64,000 nt of DNA from AP-15 sp963772965 (GCA_963772965.1 CAVYZU010000002.1:868001-932000), one strand, 5' to 3'; counted from the first letter of the stretch, positions 36,068-45,207 are shown. Translations and numbers: made by a program. The notes: generated by a model from the sequence alone, not told the origin.

Positions 36068-37208
36068 TTGAGCGACCGAGCAAGCGGCGGGCGATGATGA
36101 CGCGCATGATCTCGTTGGTGCCTTCGAGGATTTGGTGCACCCGCACATCTCGTAAATAGCGTTCGATCGGGAAGTCCTTGAGATAGCCGTAGCCGCCAAA
36201 CAACTGCAGCGCCTCATTACAAACGTGAAAGCCGGCATCGGTCACAAAGCGCTTTGCCATTGCGCAATGCATGACGGCTTGCGGATCGGCAGCATCGAGG
36301 CTCGCCGCCCCGCGCCAGACCATCAGCCGCGCCGCTTCGAGCTCGGTCGCCATATCCGCCAGCTTGAATTGCAGCGCCTGGAAATCGGCGAGCGGCCGTC
36401 CGAATTGGCGGCGCTCTCGGACATGAGTGCGCGCCGCGTCGAGACAGGACTGCGCCCCGCCTAACGAGCACGCCGCGATGTTGAGCCGACCGCCGTCCAG
36501 CCCCATCATCGCAATCTTGAACCCGTCGCCTTCCGCGCCGAGCCGGTTGGCGACCGGGACCCGGCAATCCTCGAAAACCACCATTGCTGTCGGCTGTGAG
36601 TTCCAGCCGAGCTTTTTTTCTCTTTTGCCAAATGACAGGCCTGGTGTGCCGTTTTCGACCACGAGGCAGGAGATCCCGTGCGGCCCTTCGCCGCCGGTTC
36701 GTACCATGGCGACATAAATATCGCTGGCTCCGCCGCCCGAAATAAATGCCTTCGAGCCGTTCAGTACATAATCCTCGCCGTCGCGGCGGGCGCGGGTCGT
36801 CAACGCCGCCGCGTCCGAGCCGCTGCCCGGCTCGGTCAGACAGTAGCTGCCGAGATGGTCCATTCGGGTTAGCTTGGGCAGGAAGCGCGCTCGCTGCGCG
36901 ACGTTGCCAAAGCTGTCGATCATCCACGAGACCATATTGTGGATCGAAAGATACGCGGCCGTCGAAACGCAGGCGGCAGCCAATTCCTCGAAAATGATTG
37001 CGGCGTCTACCCGACCAAGCTCGCTGCCGCCGAATTCTTCGCGGACGTAAATAGCCCCAAAGCCCAGCGCCGCCGCCTGCCGCAGCGCTTCGACCGGAAA
37101 TTCCTCGCGCTCGTCCCAACCTGGGGCGTGCGGCAGCCACTCCTCCCTCGCAAAGACGCGCGCGGTCTCTTGAAATGCCAGCTGCTCATCGGAAAGGGCA
37201 AAATCCAT
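36060..37208 (-). CDS. Isobutyryl-CoA dehydrogenase-type acyl-CoA dehydrogenase
   Basis: 382 residues with acyl-CoA dehydrogenase signatures CLTEPGSGSDAAALTTRA near 130 and QLFGGYGYLKDFPIERYLRDVRVHQILEGTNEIMR near 350; the glutamate in LEGTNE is the expected catalytic base of the short-chain type. FAD-dependent oxidation of isobutyryl-CoA to methacrylyl-CoA is inferred from the neighbours, a 3-hydroxyisobutyryl-CoA hydrolase and mmsB. Its stop overlaps the hydrolase start by eight bases. Confidence 0.92.
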   Translation of the reverse strand: MDFALSDEQLAFQETARVFAREEWLPHAPGWDEREEFPVEALRQAAALGFGAIYVREEFGGSELGRVDAAIIFEELAAACVSTAAYLSIHNMVSWMIDSFGNVAQRARFLPKLTRMDHLGSYCLTEPGSGSDAAALTTRARRDGEDYVLNGSKAFISGGGASDIYVAMVRTGGEGPHGISCLVVENGTPGLSFGKREKKLGWNSQPTAMVVFEDCRVPVANRLGAEGDGFKIAMMGLDGGRLNIAACSLGGAQSCLDAARTHVRERRQFGRPLADFQALQFKLADMATELEAARLMVWRGAASLDAADPQAVMHCAMAKRFVTDAGFHVCNEALQLFGGYGYLKDFPIERYLRDVRVHQILEGTNEIMRVIIARRLLGRSNE

Positions 37209-37270
37209 GCCGCGAATATAGCCGCAGCCGAAGACCCTGCAACCAATCCAGGTTGTCTTGTCAGCTGGGA

Positions 37271-38515
37271 TCAGCCTTCGCCAGTATGCTCAGCAAGCCG
37301 CATCCCGGCAGGAATCGGCTTAAAATGCCTCGACAGAGCCAGACCTTGGCGCTGGTACGACGAGCCGATGGCGCTTCCATACAGTTTGTCGGGCCGGGTG
37401 ATCAGCCGCTCGTACACGAGCCGGCCAATGATCTGGCCGTGCTCGATAAGGAACGGCACCTCGTGGGCGCGCACCTCCAGCACCGCGCGGCTCCCCTTGC
37501 CCCCAGTTTCAGCCATGCCAAAACCGGGATCAAAGAAACCCGCATAATGCACCCGAAATTCGCCAACCAGCGTGTCGTAGGCTAGCATTTCTGCCGCTTG
37601 ATCCGTCGGTATTGCAATTGCCTCGCGCGATGCAAGAATATAGAAGTCCTCGGGATCTAAAATTATACCTTCCTCATTCGCTTTAAATACATGATCCCAG
37701 AAATCCTGAACATCATAATAGTTCGTTAGATCAACGTCAATTACGGGTGTATGCTTTCTGGCTTTATAGCCGACGAACCCATTTTGCAGGCTGCCGCTTA
37801 CGTCAACGGTAACCGCGAGCCCACCTTCGATCAATTCCCGGCTTATTGGCGAACCCGCTGATACTATGTCGAAGCCGACCTCTTCATGTAGCCGGCGCAG
37901 CGCGGCGTTGCTTGAAGTCGGCCTCCCCCGGCGAACACGAAGCTGAACCAGTCGAGAACCCGTACGCACCAGAATACTAAAAGACCGGGGGGATAGCTCT
38001 GCGTAAAGCGGCCCAGAGTAATTAGATTTGATACTGTCGAACTCTGTACCGTGATCGGTAATTACCCGTGCAAAAACATTTAAACGCCCCGTTGAGCTTT
38101 TTGGATTGGCCGAGCCAGACGTGCGGTATCGGAGTGCTAGATGCTCCAGCAGCGGCACAATGTACACACAGTCCTTTTCCAGGACCGCGCCCTTGCTCAA
38201 GTCGAGTGTGTGGAGAGTCATCGCAGTCAATTTTTCTGCAACCGTGCAATCTGGCCCAGGAAGAAAACTACAGCGGACGCGATGGGCTACGTTTCCTAGC
38301 CGCAAATCAAGGCTTGCAGGTTGAATCTGATCGGCGGCAATCGGTTCCAGTGATCGGATCTCGTGAGTACGCTCGATCGCGTCGCGCAACAATTGCGAGG
38401 GCAGGATCCCGGTTGCATGCTCAAGCTCCCTCGGCTGAGGAGGCGGGAATAACTCGCCAGTCGACCGCTCAAGCTCGGACATCGAAAACAGCGCGGGGTC
38501 CATCGGTTCCGACAT
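37271..38515 (-). CDS. dcd: 2'-deoxycytidine 5'-triphosphate deaminase, large alphaproteobacterial form
   Basis: About 414 residues, twice the length of the standard Dcd, made of two dUTPase-like halves. Family sequence: TGILPSQLLRDAI, IQPASLDLRLGNVAHRVRCSF, then in the second half EEGIILDPEDFYILASREAIAIP and GEFRVHYAGFFDPGFG. The start at ATG 38515 (MSEPMDPALF) is preferred; MDPALF at 38503 is an alternative. It converts dCTP to dUTP for thymidylate synthesis. It is divergent from trpD. Confidence 0.9.
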   Translation of the reverse strand: MSEPMDPALFSMSELERSTGELFPPPQPRELEHATGILPSQLLRDAIERTHEIRSLEPIAADQIQPASLDLRLGNVAHRVRCSFLPGPDCTVAEKLTAMTLHTLDLSKGAVLEKDCVYIVPLLEHLALRYRTSGSANPKSSTGRLNVFARVITDHGTEFDSIKSNYSGPLYAELSPRSFSILVRTGSRLVQLRVRRGRPTSSNAALRRLHEEVGFDIVSAGSPISRELIEGGLAVTVDVSGSLQNGFVGYKARKHTPVIDVDLTNYYDVQDFWDHVFKANEEGIILDPEDFYILASREAIAIPTDQAAEMLAYDTLVGEFRVHYAGFFDPGFGMAETGGKGSRAVLEVRAHEVPFLIEHGQIIGRLVYERLITRPDKLYGSAIGSSYQRQGLALSRHFKPIPAGMRLAEHTGEG

Positions 38516-38845
38516 AGTGCACATATTCGTCCGGATCAGCGCCCCTATCCAACCCCCCGACACGACGGCTGAAACAGCAGCTCAGCATTTTGGTTCTCGT
38601 CACCTGCTAATGCCAACTTTGCAGCCAAATGAAGACGGTCGGCGTCGGCACGAACGAGAGCGCACCGCTGGCCGGGTTTTTTGCAACCGGCTGGCTCGAC
38701 AACAATCGCTTCACCCCCCATCCACCCGGATCTTGACGATCATGGAGACGCCCGTTTCCGTCGGACGCTCGGGGCTGATATAAGGACAGCTTTGGTCCCA
38801 GCGGGCGCTGCGTATGGTCCTGACCATCGATCATCAAGACACGTT
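38516..38845. other. Divergent intergenic region dcd/trpD, no gene seen
   Basis: 330 bases between two oppositely directed genes. No frame has family features and I see no trpG, attenuator leader peptide or clear hairpin. It must hold two divergent promoters. Confidence 0.5.
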
Positions 38846-39886
38846 ATGACAGGCGATCTCAAGTCGCTGCTGGCGATGGTCGCTGCCGGGCGCAGCTTGA
38901 GCGAAAGCGAGGCCGAAGCGGCGTTCGACATTATCATGAGTGGAGACGCCACACCCTCTCAGATGGGCGGCTTTTTGATGGCGCTGCGCGTGCGCGGCGA
39001 GACTGTCGACGAAATTACCGGTGCGGCCCGGATCATGCGCGCCAAGGCTCTGCATATCGAGGCGCCGCCCGGGGCCATCGACACTTGCGGCACCGGCGGC
39101 GATGCCTCGGGCAGCTTCAACATCTCAACGGCGAGCGCCTTGGTCGTTGCCGGCTGCGGCGTGCCTGTCGCCAAGCACGGCAACCGAGCGCTGTCGTCGA
39201 AATCGGGTTCGGCGGATGTCCTGACCGCGTTAGGAGTCAACATCGACGCCGATCTTCCGGTCGTGCACGCCTGCTTGTGGGAGGTCGGTATCGGCTTTCT
39301 GATGGCTCCGCGCCATCATAGCGCTACCCGCCATGTCGCCCCGACGCGTGTCGAGCTCGGCACCCGGACGATCTTCAACCTGCTGGGTCCGCTGTCGAGC
39401 CCAGCGTTGGCCCGCCGGCAGTTGGTCGGCGTATTCGCCCCCGAATGGGTAAAGCCAATGGCCGAGGTACTGGGACGCCTGGGCGGCGAACGTGCCTGGG
39501 TCGTCCACGGCGGTGGCCTCGATGAATTGACGACTGCCGGCCCAACAAAGGTCGCCGCGCTTGATCACGAGCGGGTCGAGACATTCGAAGTCAACGCCGC
39601 CGACGCCGGTTTGCCATCGGCACGGCTCGATGATCTGCACGGCGGCGAGCCGACCCTTAACGCACGGCTAATGCAAGATTTGCTCGCGGGAGTGGGCGGA
39701 CCATTACGCGACGTCGTATTGCTAAACAGTGCGGCGGCCCTGTTGATCGCAGGACGCGCTGCCAATCTCTACCAAGGGGTCGAGATCGCTGCGCGTGCGA
39801 TCGATTTGGGAGCTGCGCGCCGGATCCTTGACGCTCTGATCGCCCGCACCAACGCGCCTGCGGTGTTGTCGGGGATCACCCGATGA
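38846..39886 (+). CDS. trpD: Anthranilate phosphoribosyltransferase
   Basis: 346 residues. The PRPP-binding DTCGTGGDASGSFNISTASALVVAGCGVPVAKHGNRALSSKSGSADVLTALG near residue 80 is the family hallmark, as are NLLGPLSSPA and GGGLDEL. It transfers phosphoribose to anthranilate. The stop overlaps the next gene by ATGA. Relatives usually have trpG directly before trpD; here the upstream neighbour is divergent dcd. Confidence 0.96.
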   Translation: MTGDLKSLLAMVAAGRSLSESEAEAAFDIIMSGDATPSQMGGFLMALRVRGETVDEITGAARIMRAKALHIEAPPGAIDTCGTGGDASGSFNISTASALVVAGCGVPVAKHGNRALSSKSGSADVLTALGVNIDADLPVVHACLWEVGIGFLMAPRHHSATRHVAPTRVELGTRTIFNLLGPLSSPALARRQLVGVFAPEWVKPMAEVLGRLGGERAWVVHGGGLDELTTAGPTKVAALDHERVETFEVNAADAGLPSARLDDLHGGEPTLNARLMQDLLAGVGGPLRDVVLLNSAAALLIAGRAANLYQGVEIAARAIDLGAARRILDALIARTNAPAVLSGITR

Positions 39887-41148
39887 GCGATGTACTGGAG
39901 CAAATCTGCGCCGAGAAACGCGCGCATGTCGCACGTTTGAAGCAAGAATGCCCCGAAGCGACGCTGCTGGACGCGCTCGCCGAGGCTTCGCCGGTGCGGC
40001 CTTTTGCTGCCGCGCTCGAGCGGCATCTGGCGCAAGGCCGCTACGGGCTGATCACCGAGATCAAAAAGGCTTCGCCGAGCGCTGGGCTGATCCGACTGGA
40101 TTTTGACCCGGCTGATCTGGCCCGTGGCTACGAGGCAGGCGGTGCGACTTGTCTCTCGGTGCTGACGGACGCACCGTTCTTTCAAGGCAACGATGATCAT
40201 CTGCGGGTGGCGCGCAGCGCCACCTCGTTACCTGTCCTACGCAAGGATTTCATCCTCGACCCCTACCAAGTTCTCGAAAGCCGCCTAATCGGGGCGGACT
40301 GTATATTGCTGATTATGGCCACGCTGTCCGACTGCATTGCTCGCGAGTTGGCTGCCGCCGCAGCCGAACTCGGCCTCGATGTGCTGGCGGAGGCGCATGA
40401 TCAAGCGGAACTCGAACGCGCCTTGCTGCTTGGCAGCCGTCTGATCGGCATCAACAACCGCAACCTAAAGACGCTGAATGTCGATCTCGGTACCACCGAA
40501 CAGCTCACGAGTAGGGTGCCACCCGACCGCATCGTCATCGCCGAGAGCGGAATTCGCGGTCCCGATGATCTCGTGCGGTTGGCGGCGGCCGGCGCGAAAT
40601 GTTTTCTCATCGGCGAGACCTTGATGCGCGAACCTGATGTGACCGCAGCGACACGCCATTTGCTCGGCCTGCCCGAATTCACGCACCTCGATGCGCAGGG
40701 CCGCGCCCGCATGGTCGATGTCTCGGACAAGGACGAAACCGATCGCCTCGCCATAGCCGGCGCGCGGGTTGTCATGCGGCCGGAAACTCTGGAGCGGATC
40801 CGAACCGGGGATGTCGCGAAAGGCGATGTGCTCGCGGTGGCGAGACTGGCCGGGATCATGGCTGCCAAACGCACCGCCGAGTTGATCCCGCTATGTCACC
40901 CGCTGGCATTGACCTCGGTAGAGGTTGATCTCGTCTGCGTGCCGGAAATGAACGCGGTCGAGATCACCGCCACTTGCCGCTTGCGTGGGCGAACCGGGGT
41001 CGAAATGGAAGCGCTGACGGCGGCCAGCATTGCGGCGCTTACAATCTACGATATGTGCAAAGCGGTTGATCGCGGCATGGTCGTCACCGATCTGCGTTTG
41101 TTGCGCAAATCCGGCGGCCGATCGGGCGGTTGGGAGGCCAAGGCGTGA
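39883..41148 (+). CDS. trpC-moaC: Fused indole-3-glycerol phosphate synthase (TrpC) and cyclic pyranopterin monophosphate synthase (MoaC)
   Basis: One frame of 421 codons contains two complete enzymes. Residues 1-262 are TrpC: LITEIKKASPSAGLIR, VLRKDFILDPYQVLESRLIGAD, GINNRNLKTL and IAESGI. From residue 267 it is MoaC (THLDAQGRARMVDVSDK) with the catalytic counterparts of E. coli K51, D128 and K131 at K313, D390 and K393, plus LIPLCHPL and TGVEMEALTAAS. There is no linker, stop or ATG between them; the alignment offset is a constant 262. Tryptophan and molybdopterin synthesis would be joined in one polypeptide. Overlaps with trpD (ATGA) and moeA (GTGA) keep the usual trpD-trpC-moaC-moeA order. 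Confidence 0.93.
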   Translation: MSDVLEQICAEKRAHVARLKQECPEATLLDALAEASPVRPFAAALERHLAQGRYGLITEIKKASPSAGLIRLDFDPADLARGYEAGGATCLSVLTDAPFFQGNDDHLRVARSATSLPVLRKDFILDPYQVLESRLIGADCILLIMATLSDCIARELAAAAAELGLDVLAEAHDQAELERALLLGSRLIGINNRNLKTLNVDLGTTEQLTSRVPPDRIVIAESGIRGPDDLVRLAAAGAKCFLIGETLMREPDVTAATRHLLGLPEFTHLDAQGRARMVDVSDKDETDRLAIAGARVVMRPETLERIRTGDVAKGDVLAVARLAGIMAAKRTAELIPLCHPLALTSVEVDLVCVPEMNAVEITATCRLRGRTGVEMEALTAASIAALTIYDMCKAVDRGMVVTDLRLLRKSGGRSGGWEAKA

Positions 41149-42359
41149 TTTCGGTCGAAGAAGCTCTCCGCCGATTATTGGCTCTAATCGAGACCTTGCC
41201 GCCTGAGCAGGTTGCATTGCCTGACGGTCTCGGCCGGGTGCTTGCTGAAGATGTCGCCGCTCGCCGCACTCAGCCGCCATTTGCCGCATCGGCAATGGAT
41301 GGCTATGCGGTGCGCGCCGACGATCTTGGCCGGATTCCTGTCGAGTTAAGTATCATTGCGGAAGTGCCAGCGGGGGCGGGGTTCGGCGGCCATGTCGACC
41401 CGGGCGAAGCGGCGCGCATCTTTACCGGGGCGCCAATGCCGGCGGGCACCGATACGGTGGTAATTCAGGAGGACACCAAGCGCGAGGGCGATCGGGTACG
41501 GGTGCTCGAAGCCGCGCAGCGGGGCCGCTACGTGCGGCGGGAGGGCCTCGATTTCAGCGAAGGCCAGGTGCTGCTAAGTGCGGGACGCCGGTTGAGCGCG
41601 CGCGATATCGGTCTCCTCGCAGCAATGAACCGGCCATGGCTGTTCGTCCGCCGCCAGCCTCGCATCGGCATCCTGTCAACCGGTGATGAGATTGTCATGC
41701 CCGGGGAGCCGATCGGGCCGGATCAGATCGTTAGTTCGAACAGCCTCGCACTTGCCGCGGTCGTGTCGGCCTGTGGCGGAACCGCAGTTTCGGTTGGCAA
41801 TGCCCCGGACGATCCCGAGGCGTTGAGACGGATCGCTGGCGCGACACGTGGGGTCGATCTGCTGGTAACAACCGGCGGGGCGTCCGTCGGCGAGCATGAT
41901 CTTGTGCGCGAGGCTTTAGCCGCGGACGGGTTCCAACTCGATTTTTGGCAGATCGCGATGCGGCCTGGAAAACCGTTGATGGTCGGGCGGTATCAAGGAA
42001 CCCCGATGCTCGGCCTACCCGGCAATCCGGTCTCAACCTTTGTTTGTGCGGTGCTGTTCCTGGCGCCCGCTATCAAACGGCTCAGTGGTGATCTCGCGAC
42101 CGACGCATGGGCGTCAACGGCGCGCCTCGGCGCATCTGTCGCCGCGAACGACCGCCGCCAAGATTACCTGCGCGCCCGACTTGCTCGCGCCGCTGATGGC
42201 GTCGAGGAGGTTTTCCCGTTCGACGTTCAGGACAGCTCTATGATGCACCTACTGTCGGCCGCGGATTGCCTGATCGTGCGCCCCCCAAATGCGCTTGGCG
42301 CCGCAGTCGGAGAGATGGTTCCAATTGTCCGCTTTCCGGCTGGTGCATTGCCAATCTGA
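41145..42359 (+). CDS. moeA: Molybdopterin molybdenumtransferase MoeA
   Basis: 404 residues. ASAMDGYAVRADDL near residue 50, ARIFTGAPMPAGTDTVVIQED, then the MoCF domain IGILSTGDEIV, TTGGASVGEHDLV, MRPGKPLMVG and LGLPGNPVSTFV. It inserts molybdate into adenylated molybdopterin. The GTG start overlaps the preceding stop as GTGA, so it is translationally coupled to trpC-moaC. Confidence 0.95.
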   Translation: MISVEEALRRLLALIETLPPEQVALPDGLGRVLAEDVAARRTQPPFAASAMDGYAVRADDLGRIPVELSIIAEVPAGAGFGGHVDPGEAARIFTGAPMPAGTDTVVIQEDTKREGDRVRVLEAAQRGRYVRREGLDFSEGQVLLSAGRRLSARDIGLLAAMNRPWLFVRRQPRIGILSTGDEIVMPGEPIGPDQIVSSNSLALAAVVSACGGTAVSVGNAPDDPEALRRIAGATRGVDLLVTTGGASVGEHDLVREALAADGFQLDFWQIAMRPGKPLMVGRYQGTPMLGLPGNPVSTFVCAVLFLAPAIKRLSGDLATDAWASTARLGASVAANDRRQDYLRARLARAADGVEEVFPFDVQDSSMMHLLSAADCLIVRPPNALGAAVGEMVPIVRFPAGALPI

Positions 42360-42397
42360 GCAAGTCGGCCCGGACCAATTCGACCCCTTCGCACTAC

Positions 42398-42426
42398 TTG
42401 ACGAGTAAGGCGAACTAAAGTAGAAC
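42398..42426 (+). promoter_or_regulatory. Probable lexA promoter with SOS box
   Basis: A direct repeat GAAC-TAAAGTA-GAAC (42412-42426) matches the alphaproteobacterial LexA operator GAAC-N7-GAAC. It overlaps a possible -10 (TAGAAC, 42421-42426), 17 bases after a good -35 TTGACG (42398-42403). Repressor binding here would give autoregulation of lexA, 49 bases downstream. Confidence 0.82.
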
Positions 42427-42474
42427 GGCAACGCCGTTTAGGATTTGTTCCGGGCTGCTGGAAAAGGGGTTCTC

Positions 42475-43176
42475 ATGCTGACAGCAAAGCAGCGCGAGTT
42501 GCTGATATTTATCAATCAGCGGCTGACGGCGACAGGGGTGTCGCCGTCTTTTGACGAGATGAAAGACGCACTGCGTCTGAAATCTAAATCAGGCATTCAT
42601 CGACTGGTCAGCGGGCTGGAAGAACGCGGGTTTATTCGGAGGCTGCCGCATCGCGCGAGGGCGCTGGAGGTCGTCAAATTGCCCGAGGAGAGCGCTGCTC
42701 CGGCGATTGACCGCGGCGGGTTCTCCGCCAAGGTGATCCATGGGGATTTCAGAGCCTCATTGCCCGGGGCGCCGGTAGCCCCCGATGTCGAGGCGGTCGA
42801 ACTACCGCTATATGGCCGGATCGCGGCCGGTACGCCGATCGAGGCGTTGCGTGATCAAAACGCATCAATTGGCATACCGGCCAGCCTGCTCGGCCACACC
42901 GGAGAGCATTACGCGCTTGAGGTTGCCGGCGACAGTATGATCGAGGCCGGGATCCTCGATGGCGATACGGTGATCATCGAGCGCGGGGATACCGCCGAGA
43001 ACGGGGCGGTGGTCGTGGCGTTGATCGACGAGCAGGAAGTGACGCTTAAACGCTTGCGGCGCCGGGGCGCGTCGATCGCGCTGGAACCTGCCAACAAAGC
43101 CTATGAAACCCGGATATTTGGTCCGGACCGGGTCAAGGTCCAGGGGCGCCTCGTTGGTCTGCTGCGCCGTTACTGA
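42475..43176 (+). CDS. lexA: LexA repressor
   Basis: 233 residues. The N-terminal winged helix is LTAKQRELLIFINQRLTATGVSPSFDEMKDALRLKSKSGIHRLVSGLEERGFIRRLPHRARALEV. The self-cleavage bond is A118-G119 (GRIAAGTP). The catalytic serine is S154 in AGDSMIEAG and the lysine K192 in EVTLKRL. The ATG at 42475 gives the canonical start. An SOS box lies upstream. RecA-stimulated cleavage releases DNA-repair genes. Confidence 0.96.
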   Translation: MLTAKQRELLIFINQRLTATGVSPSFDEMKDALRLKSKSGIHRLVSGLEERGFIRRLPHRARALEVVKLPEESAAPAIDRGGFSAKVIHGDFRASLPGAPVAPDVEAVELPLYGRIAAGTPIEALRDQNASIGIPASLLGHTGEHYALEVAGDSMIEAGILDGDTVIIERGDTAENGAVVVALIDEQEVTLKRLRRRGASIALEPANKAYETRIFGPDRVKVQGRLVGLLRRY

Positions 43177-43185
43177 GCGACTCGT

Positions 43186-44079
43186 TCAAAACCGGCCGCG
43201 CAGCACGGCGAGGCAGAGCCGCCAAATCTGCAAGGGGTCAGGGCGCTGTAAGCCAGGATTGAACGGATCATGATCGGCTCGCCTGAGCCGATCCAACCAG
43301 TGATCGGCAATCTTGGCTGGCAGCAGCGCGGGTAGGGCCGCGCGAGGCACGGCAGCGCACGTGCACCGGGCTTCATTTAGGTGAGAATGCGCTTGCGCTG
43401 CGATCTCGGTGGTGATAGCGCGCAACGCCGGAGAGCCGCGGATCTGATTTGGGTTGTTCTCGTCTAGCCGATAACGGGCGCGGAGGTCGGCGGGAATAAA
43501 GAACCTCCCAGCTGACATCCAGATCGGCAATAAGCGCAGCATACCCGACAGCGCGAAGGCGATCCCGACATGCCGGGCAGCTGTCATGGCAATCTGCTGG
43601 CGCGCGCCTAGAACTTCGAGTGCGAGATAGACCAGGTGCGATGATGTTCCCTCGGCGTAGTTTTCGAGCGCTGCGAGACTGACCGGCGGGTCATCTTCAA
43701 GATGGCGTTCGCGCGCATCGATCAGGTGGCTAAAATGGTCTCGGGTCAACCGGTATTCGCGGATGACCCCGGCCAGCATCTCGACCACGGGCTGACGCCG
43801 CAACGGACCGGCATCGTAGATGGCGGCGATATTCTCACGCCACCATTCGAGCCGGATTTGGCCGAGGGTTGGCTGCGTAACCGTCTCCCGCACCCTTGCA
43901 ATCTCGTAGTTGAAGGCGTAAAGCGCAAACAGCGCTTCGCGGCGCGCAGCCGGGGCGAAAATCGCCGTCTCGTACCGGTCGCGGTCGTAGCGTCGCAGCA
44001 ACGTCGCAACCGTTGACAGCGCGTCCGCACCAGCGGAACGTTGGCTAGGAACCGGCGTTTTGCCACGGACCCTGTTCAC
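43186..44079 (-). CDS. Squalene/phytoene synthase-family protein, NDUFAF6-like
   Basis: 297 residues of the all-helical trans-isoprenyl synthase fold: TVATLLRRYDRDRYETAIFAPAARREALFALYAFNYEIARVRETVTQPTLGQIRLEWWREN. The two Asp-rich substrate motifs are poor (VRETVTQP, RERHLEDDP), which fits the NDUFAF6 type (complex I assembly factor) better than an active synthase. In related genomes it follows secF and the Mth938 gene; here sodB and two small genes lie between. Function is inferred. Confidence 0.78.
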   Translation of the reverse strand: MNRVRGKTPVPSQRSAGADALSTVATLLRRYDRDRYETAIFAPAARREALFALYAFNYEIARVRETVTQPTLGQIRLEWWRENIAAIYDAGPLRRQPVVEMLAGVIREYRLTRDHFSHLIDARERHLEDDPPVSLAALENYAEGTSSHLVYLALEVLGARQQIAMTAARHVGIAFALSGMLRLLPIWMSAGRFFIPADLRARYRLDENNPNQIRGSPALRAITTEIAAQAHSHLNEARCTCAAVPRAALPALLPAKIADHWLDRLRRADHDPFNPGLQRPDPLQIWRLCLAVLRGRF

Positions 44080-44099
44080 ATAACCCCGGGATGGTCATC

Positions 44100-44702
44100 A
44101 TGGCTTTCGAACTGCCGCCCCTGCCCTACCCGAAAAACGCGCTTGAGCCGCACATCTCCGAGCGGACGATGGATTTTCACTATGGCAGGCACCATCAAGC
44201 CTATGTCACGAACCTGAACAACCTCGTCAAGGGCTCACCGCTTGAGCAGCAATCCCTTGAGGAGATCATCAGGGCAACCGCCAAGGACAGCTCGAAGACC
44301 GGTGTCTTCAACAACGCTGCGCAAGTGTGGAACCACACATTTTTCTGGCATTCGATGAAGCCGCAGGGTGGCGGCACGCCAAGCGGCGACATCGCAGCGG
44401 CGATCACCAAGGATTGCGGCGGCCTCGACAAGTTCAAAGAACAGTTCAAGGCGGCGGCTGTGGGCCAGTTCGGGAGCGGCTGGGCTTGGCTCGTTGCCGC
44501 AGGAGGGCAGCTGAAGATCGTACCGACTCCCAATGCGGTAAACCCGCTAGCCGAAGGGCACACCGCGTTGCTCACCTGCGATGTATGGGAGCACGCCTAC
44601 TATCTCGATTATCAGAACCGGCGTCCGGATTTTGTACAAACCTTTCTCGATCACCTGATCAATTGGGACTTCGTCGGCCAAAACCTCGCGAAAGCCAGAT
44701 AG
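44100..44702 (+). CDS. sodB: Superoxide dismutase, Fe type
   Basis: 200 residues. The metal ligands are H27 in MDFHYGRHHQAYV, a histidine in WNHTFFWHSM near residue 80, and D and H in DVWEHAYYLDYQNRRPDF near 160. GQFGSGWAWL follows the iron-enzyme pattern. ATG 44100 gives the normal MAFELPPLPY N-terminus; an ATG nine bases earlier is an alternative. It removes superoxide in the cytoplasm. A strong terminator follows. Confidence 0.95.
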   Translation: MAFELPPLPYPKNALEPHISERTMDFHYGRHHQAYVTNLNNLVKGSPLEQQSLEEIIRATAKDSSKTGVFNNAAQVWNHTFFWHSMKPQGGGTPSGDIAAAITKDCGGLDKFKEQFKAAAVGQFGSGWAWLVAAGGQLKIVPTPNAVNPLAEGHTALLTCDVWEHAYYLDYQNRRPDFVQTFLDHLINWDFVGQNLAKAR

Positions 44703-44743
44703 CTGCCGCGATAACGACTTATCTTGGATTGCACATCACCAAA

Positions 44744-44770
44744 GGGCTGGCGCAAGACGCCAGCCCTTCT
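44744..44770 (+). terminator. Rho-independent-like terminator after sodB
   Basis: Perfect 9-bp stem GGGCTGGCG/CGCCAGCCC (44744-44752 with 44758-44766), five-base loop, then TTCT. Preceded by AAA. It lies 41 bases after the sodB stop. The T tract is short. Confidence 0.8.
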
Positions 44771-44779
44771 AACTTCTCA

Positions 44780-44962
44780 TCAAAGATGGATCCCGCGGTC
44801 GAGTAATGCGGCCATGTATTCCCAATAGGTAATCCTGAGTGCTTCCGCGCGGGATAGCCGGGCCACCGCTATTTCGCGAGGCAGAGTCCCCAAGCCTTCG
44901 CTACGGCCTTCTTCCAGCAGAAGGTACGCCAAGCGATTTCCGGATCCAGCGGCGGTCCGCCG
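44780..44962 (-). pseudogene. Unassigned 60-codon open fragment, possible gene remnant
   Basis: Between two stops the minus strand reads NRLAYLLLEEGRSEGLGT and, after two residues, REIAVARLSRAEALRITYW with an ordinary amino-acid composition, ending before TGA. There is no good start codon, only a TTG. It looks like the C-terminal end of some helical protein but I cannot name it. The rest of the 44771-45207 stretch shows nothing. Confidence 0.35.
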
Positions 44963-45207
44963 CTATGGCCGATTAAGGTCGCCAAACGAGATCCTCAAGT
45001 CATCTGCTGGGGTGGATCTACGATCAGTGCTTGTGCGGCACCGCCTGTGCTCTGCCGCTAAAGCAGGTTTGACGATGCGTGAAACCGAGATTTCAGTCGA
45101 GCTTAGACTCGAAGACTGAATGTATAAGACAGAGCCACTTCGCCAGAAACCGCTCTATTTTGGCCATTTGAAGCCTTGCTGGTAAAAAATCCCTAAGAAG
45201 AGTATGA

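Noticed and set aside
38681..38845. N-terminal extension of trpD in the same frame
   Set aside because: The extra 55 codons do not resemble TrpD or TrpG, and the ATG at 38846 gives the normal family N-terminus.
40711..41148. A separate moaC gene starting at the internal ATG 40711
   Set aside because: It would cut off the conserved T-H-L-D-A-x-G-x-A segment, and there is no convincing ribosome-binding site before it.
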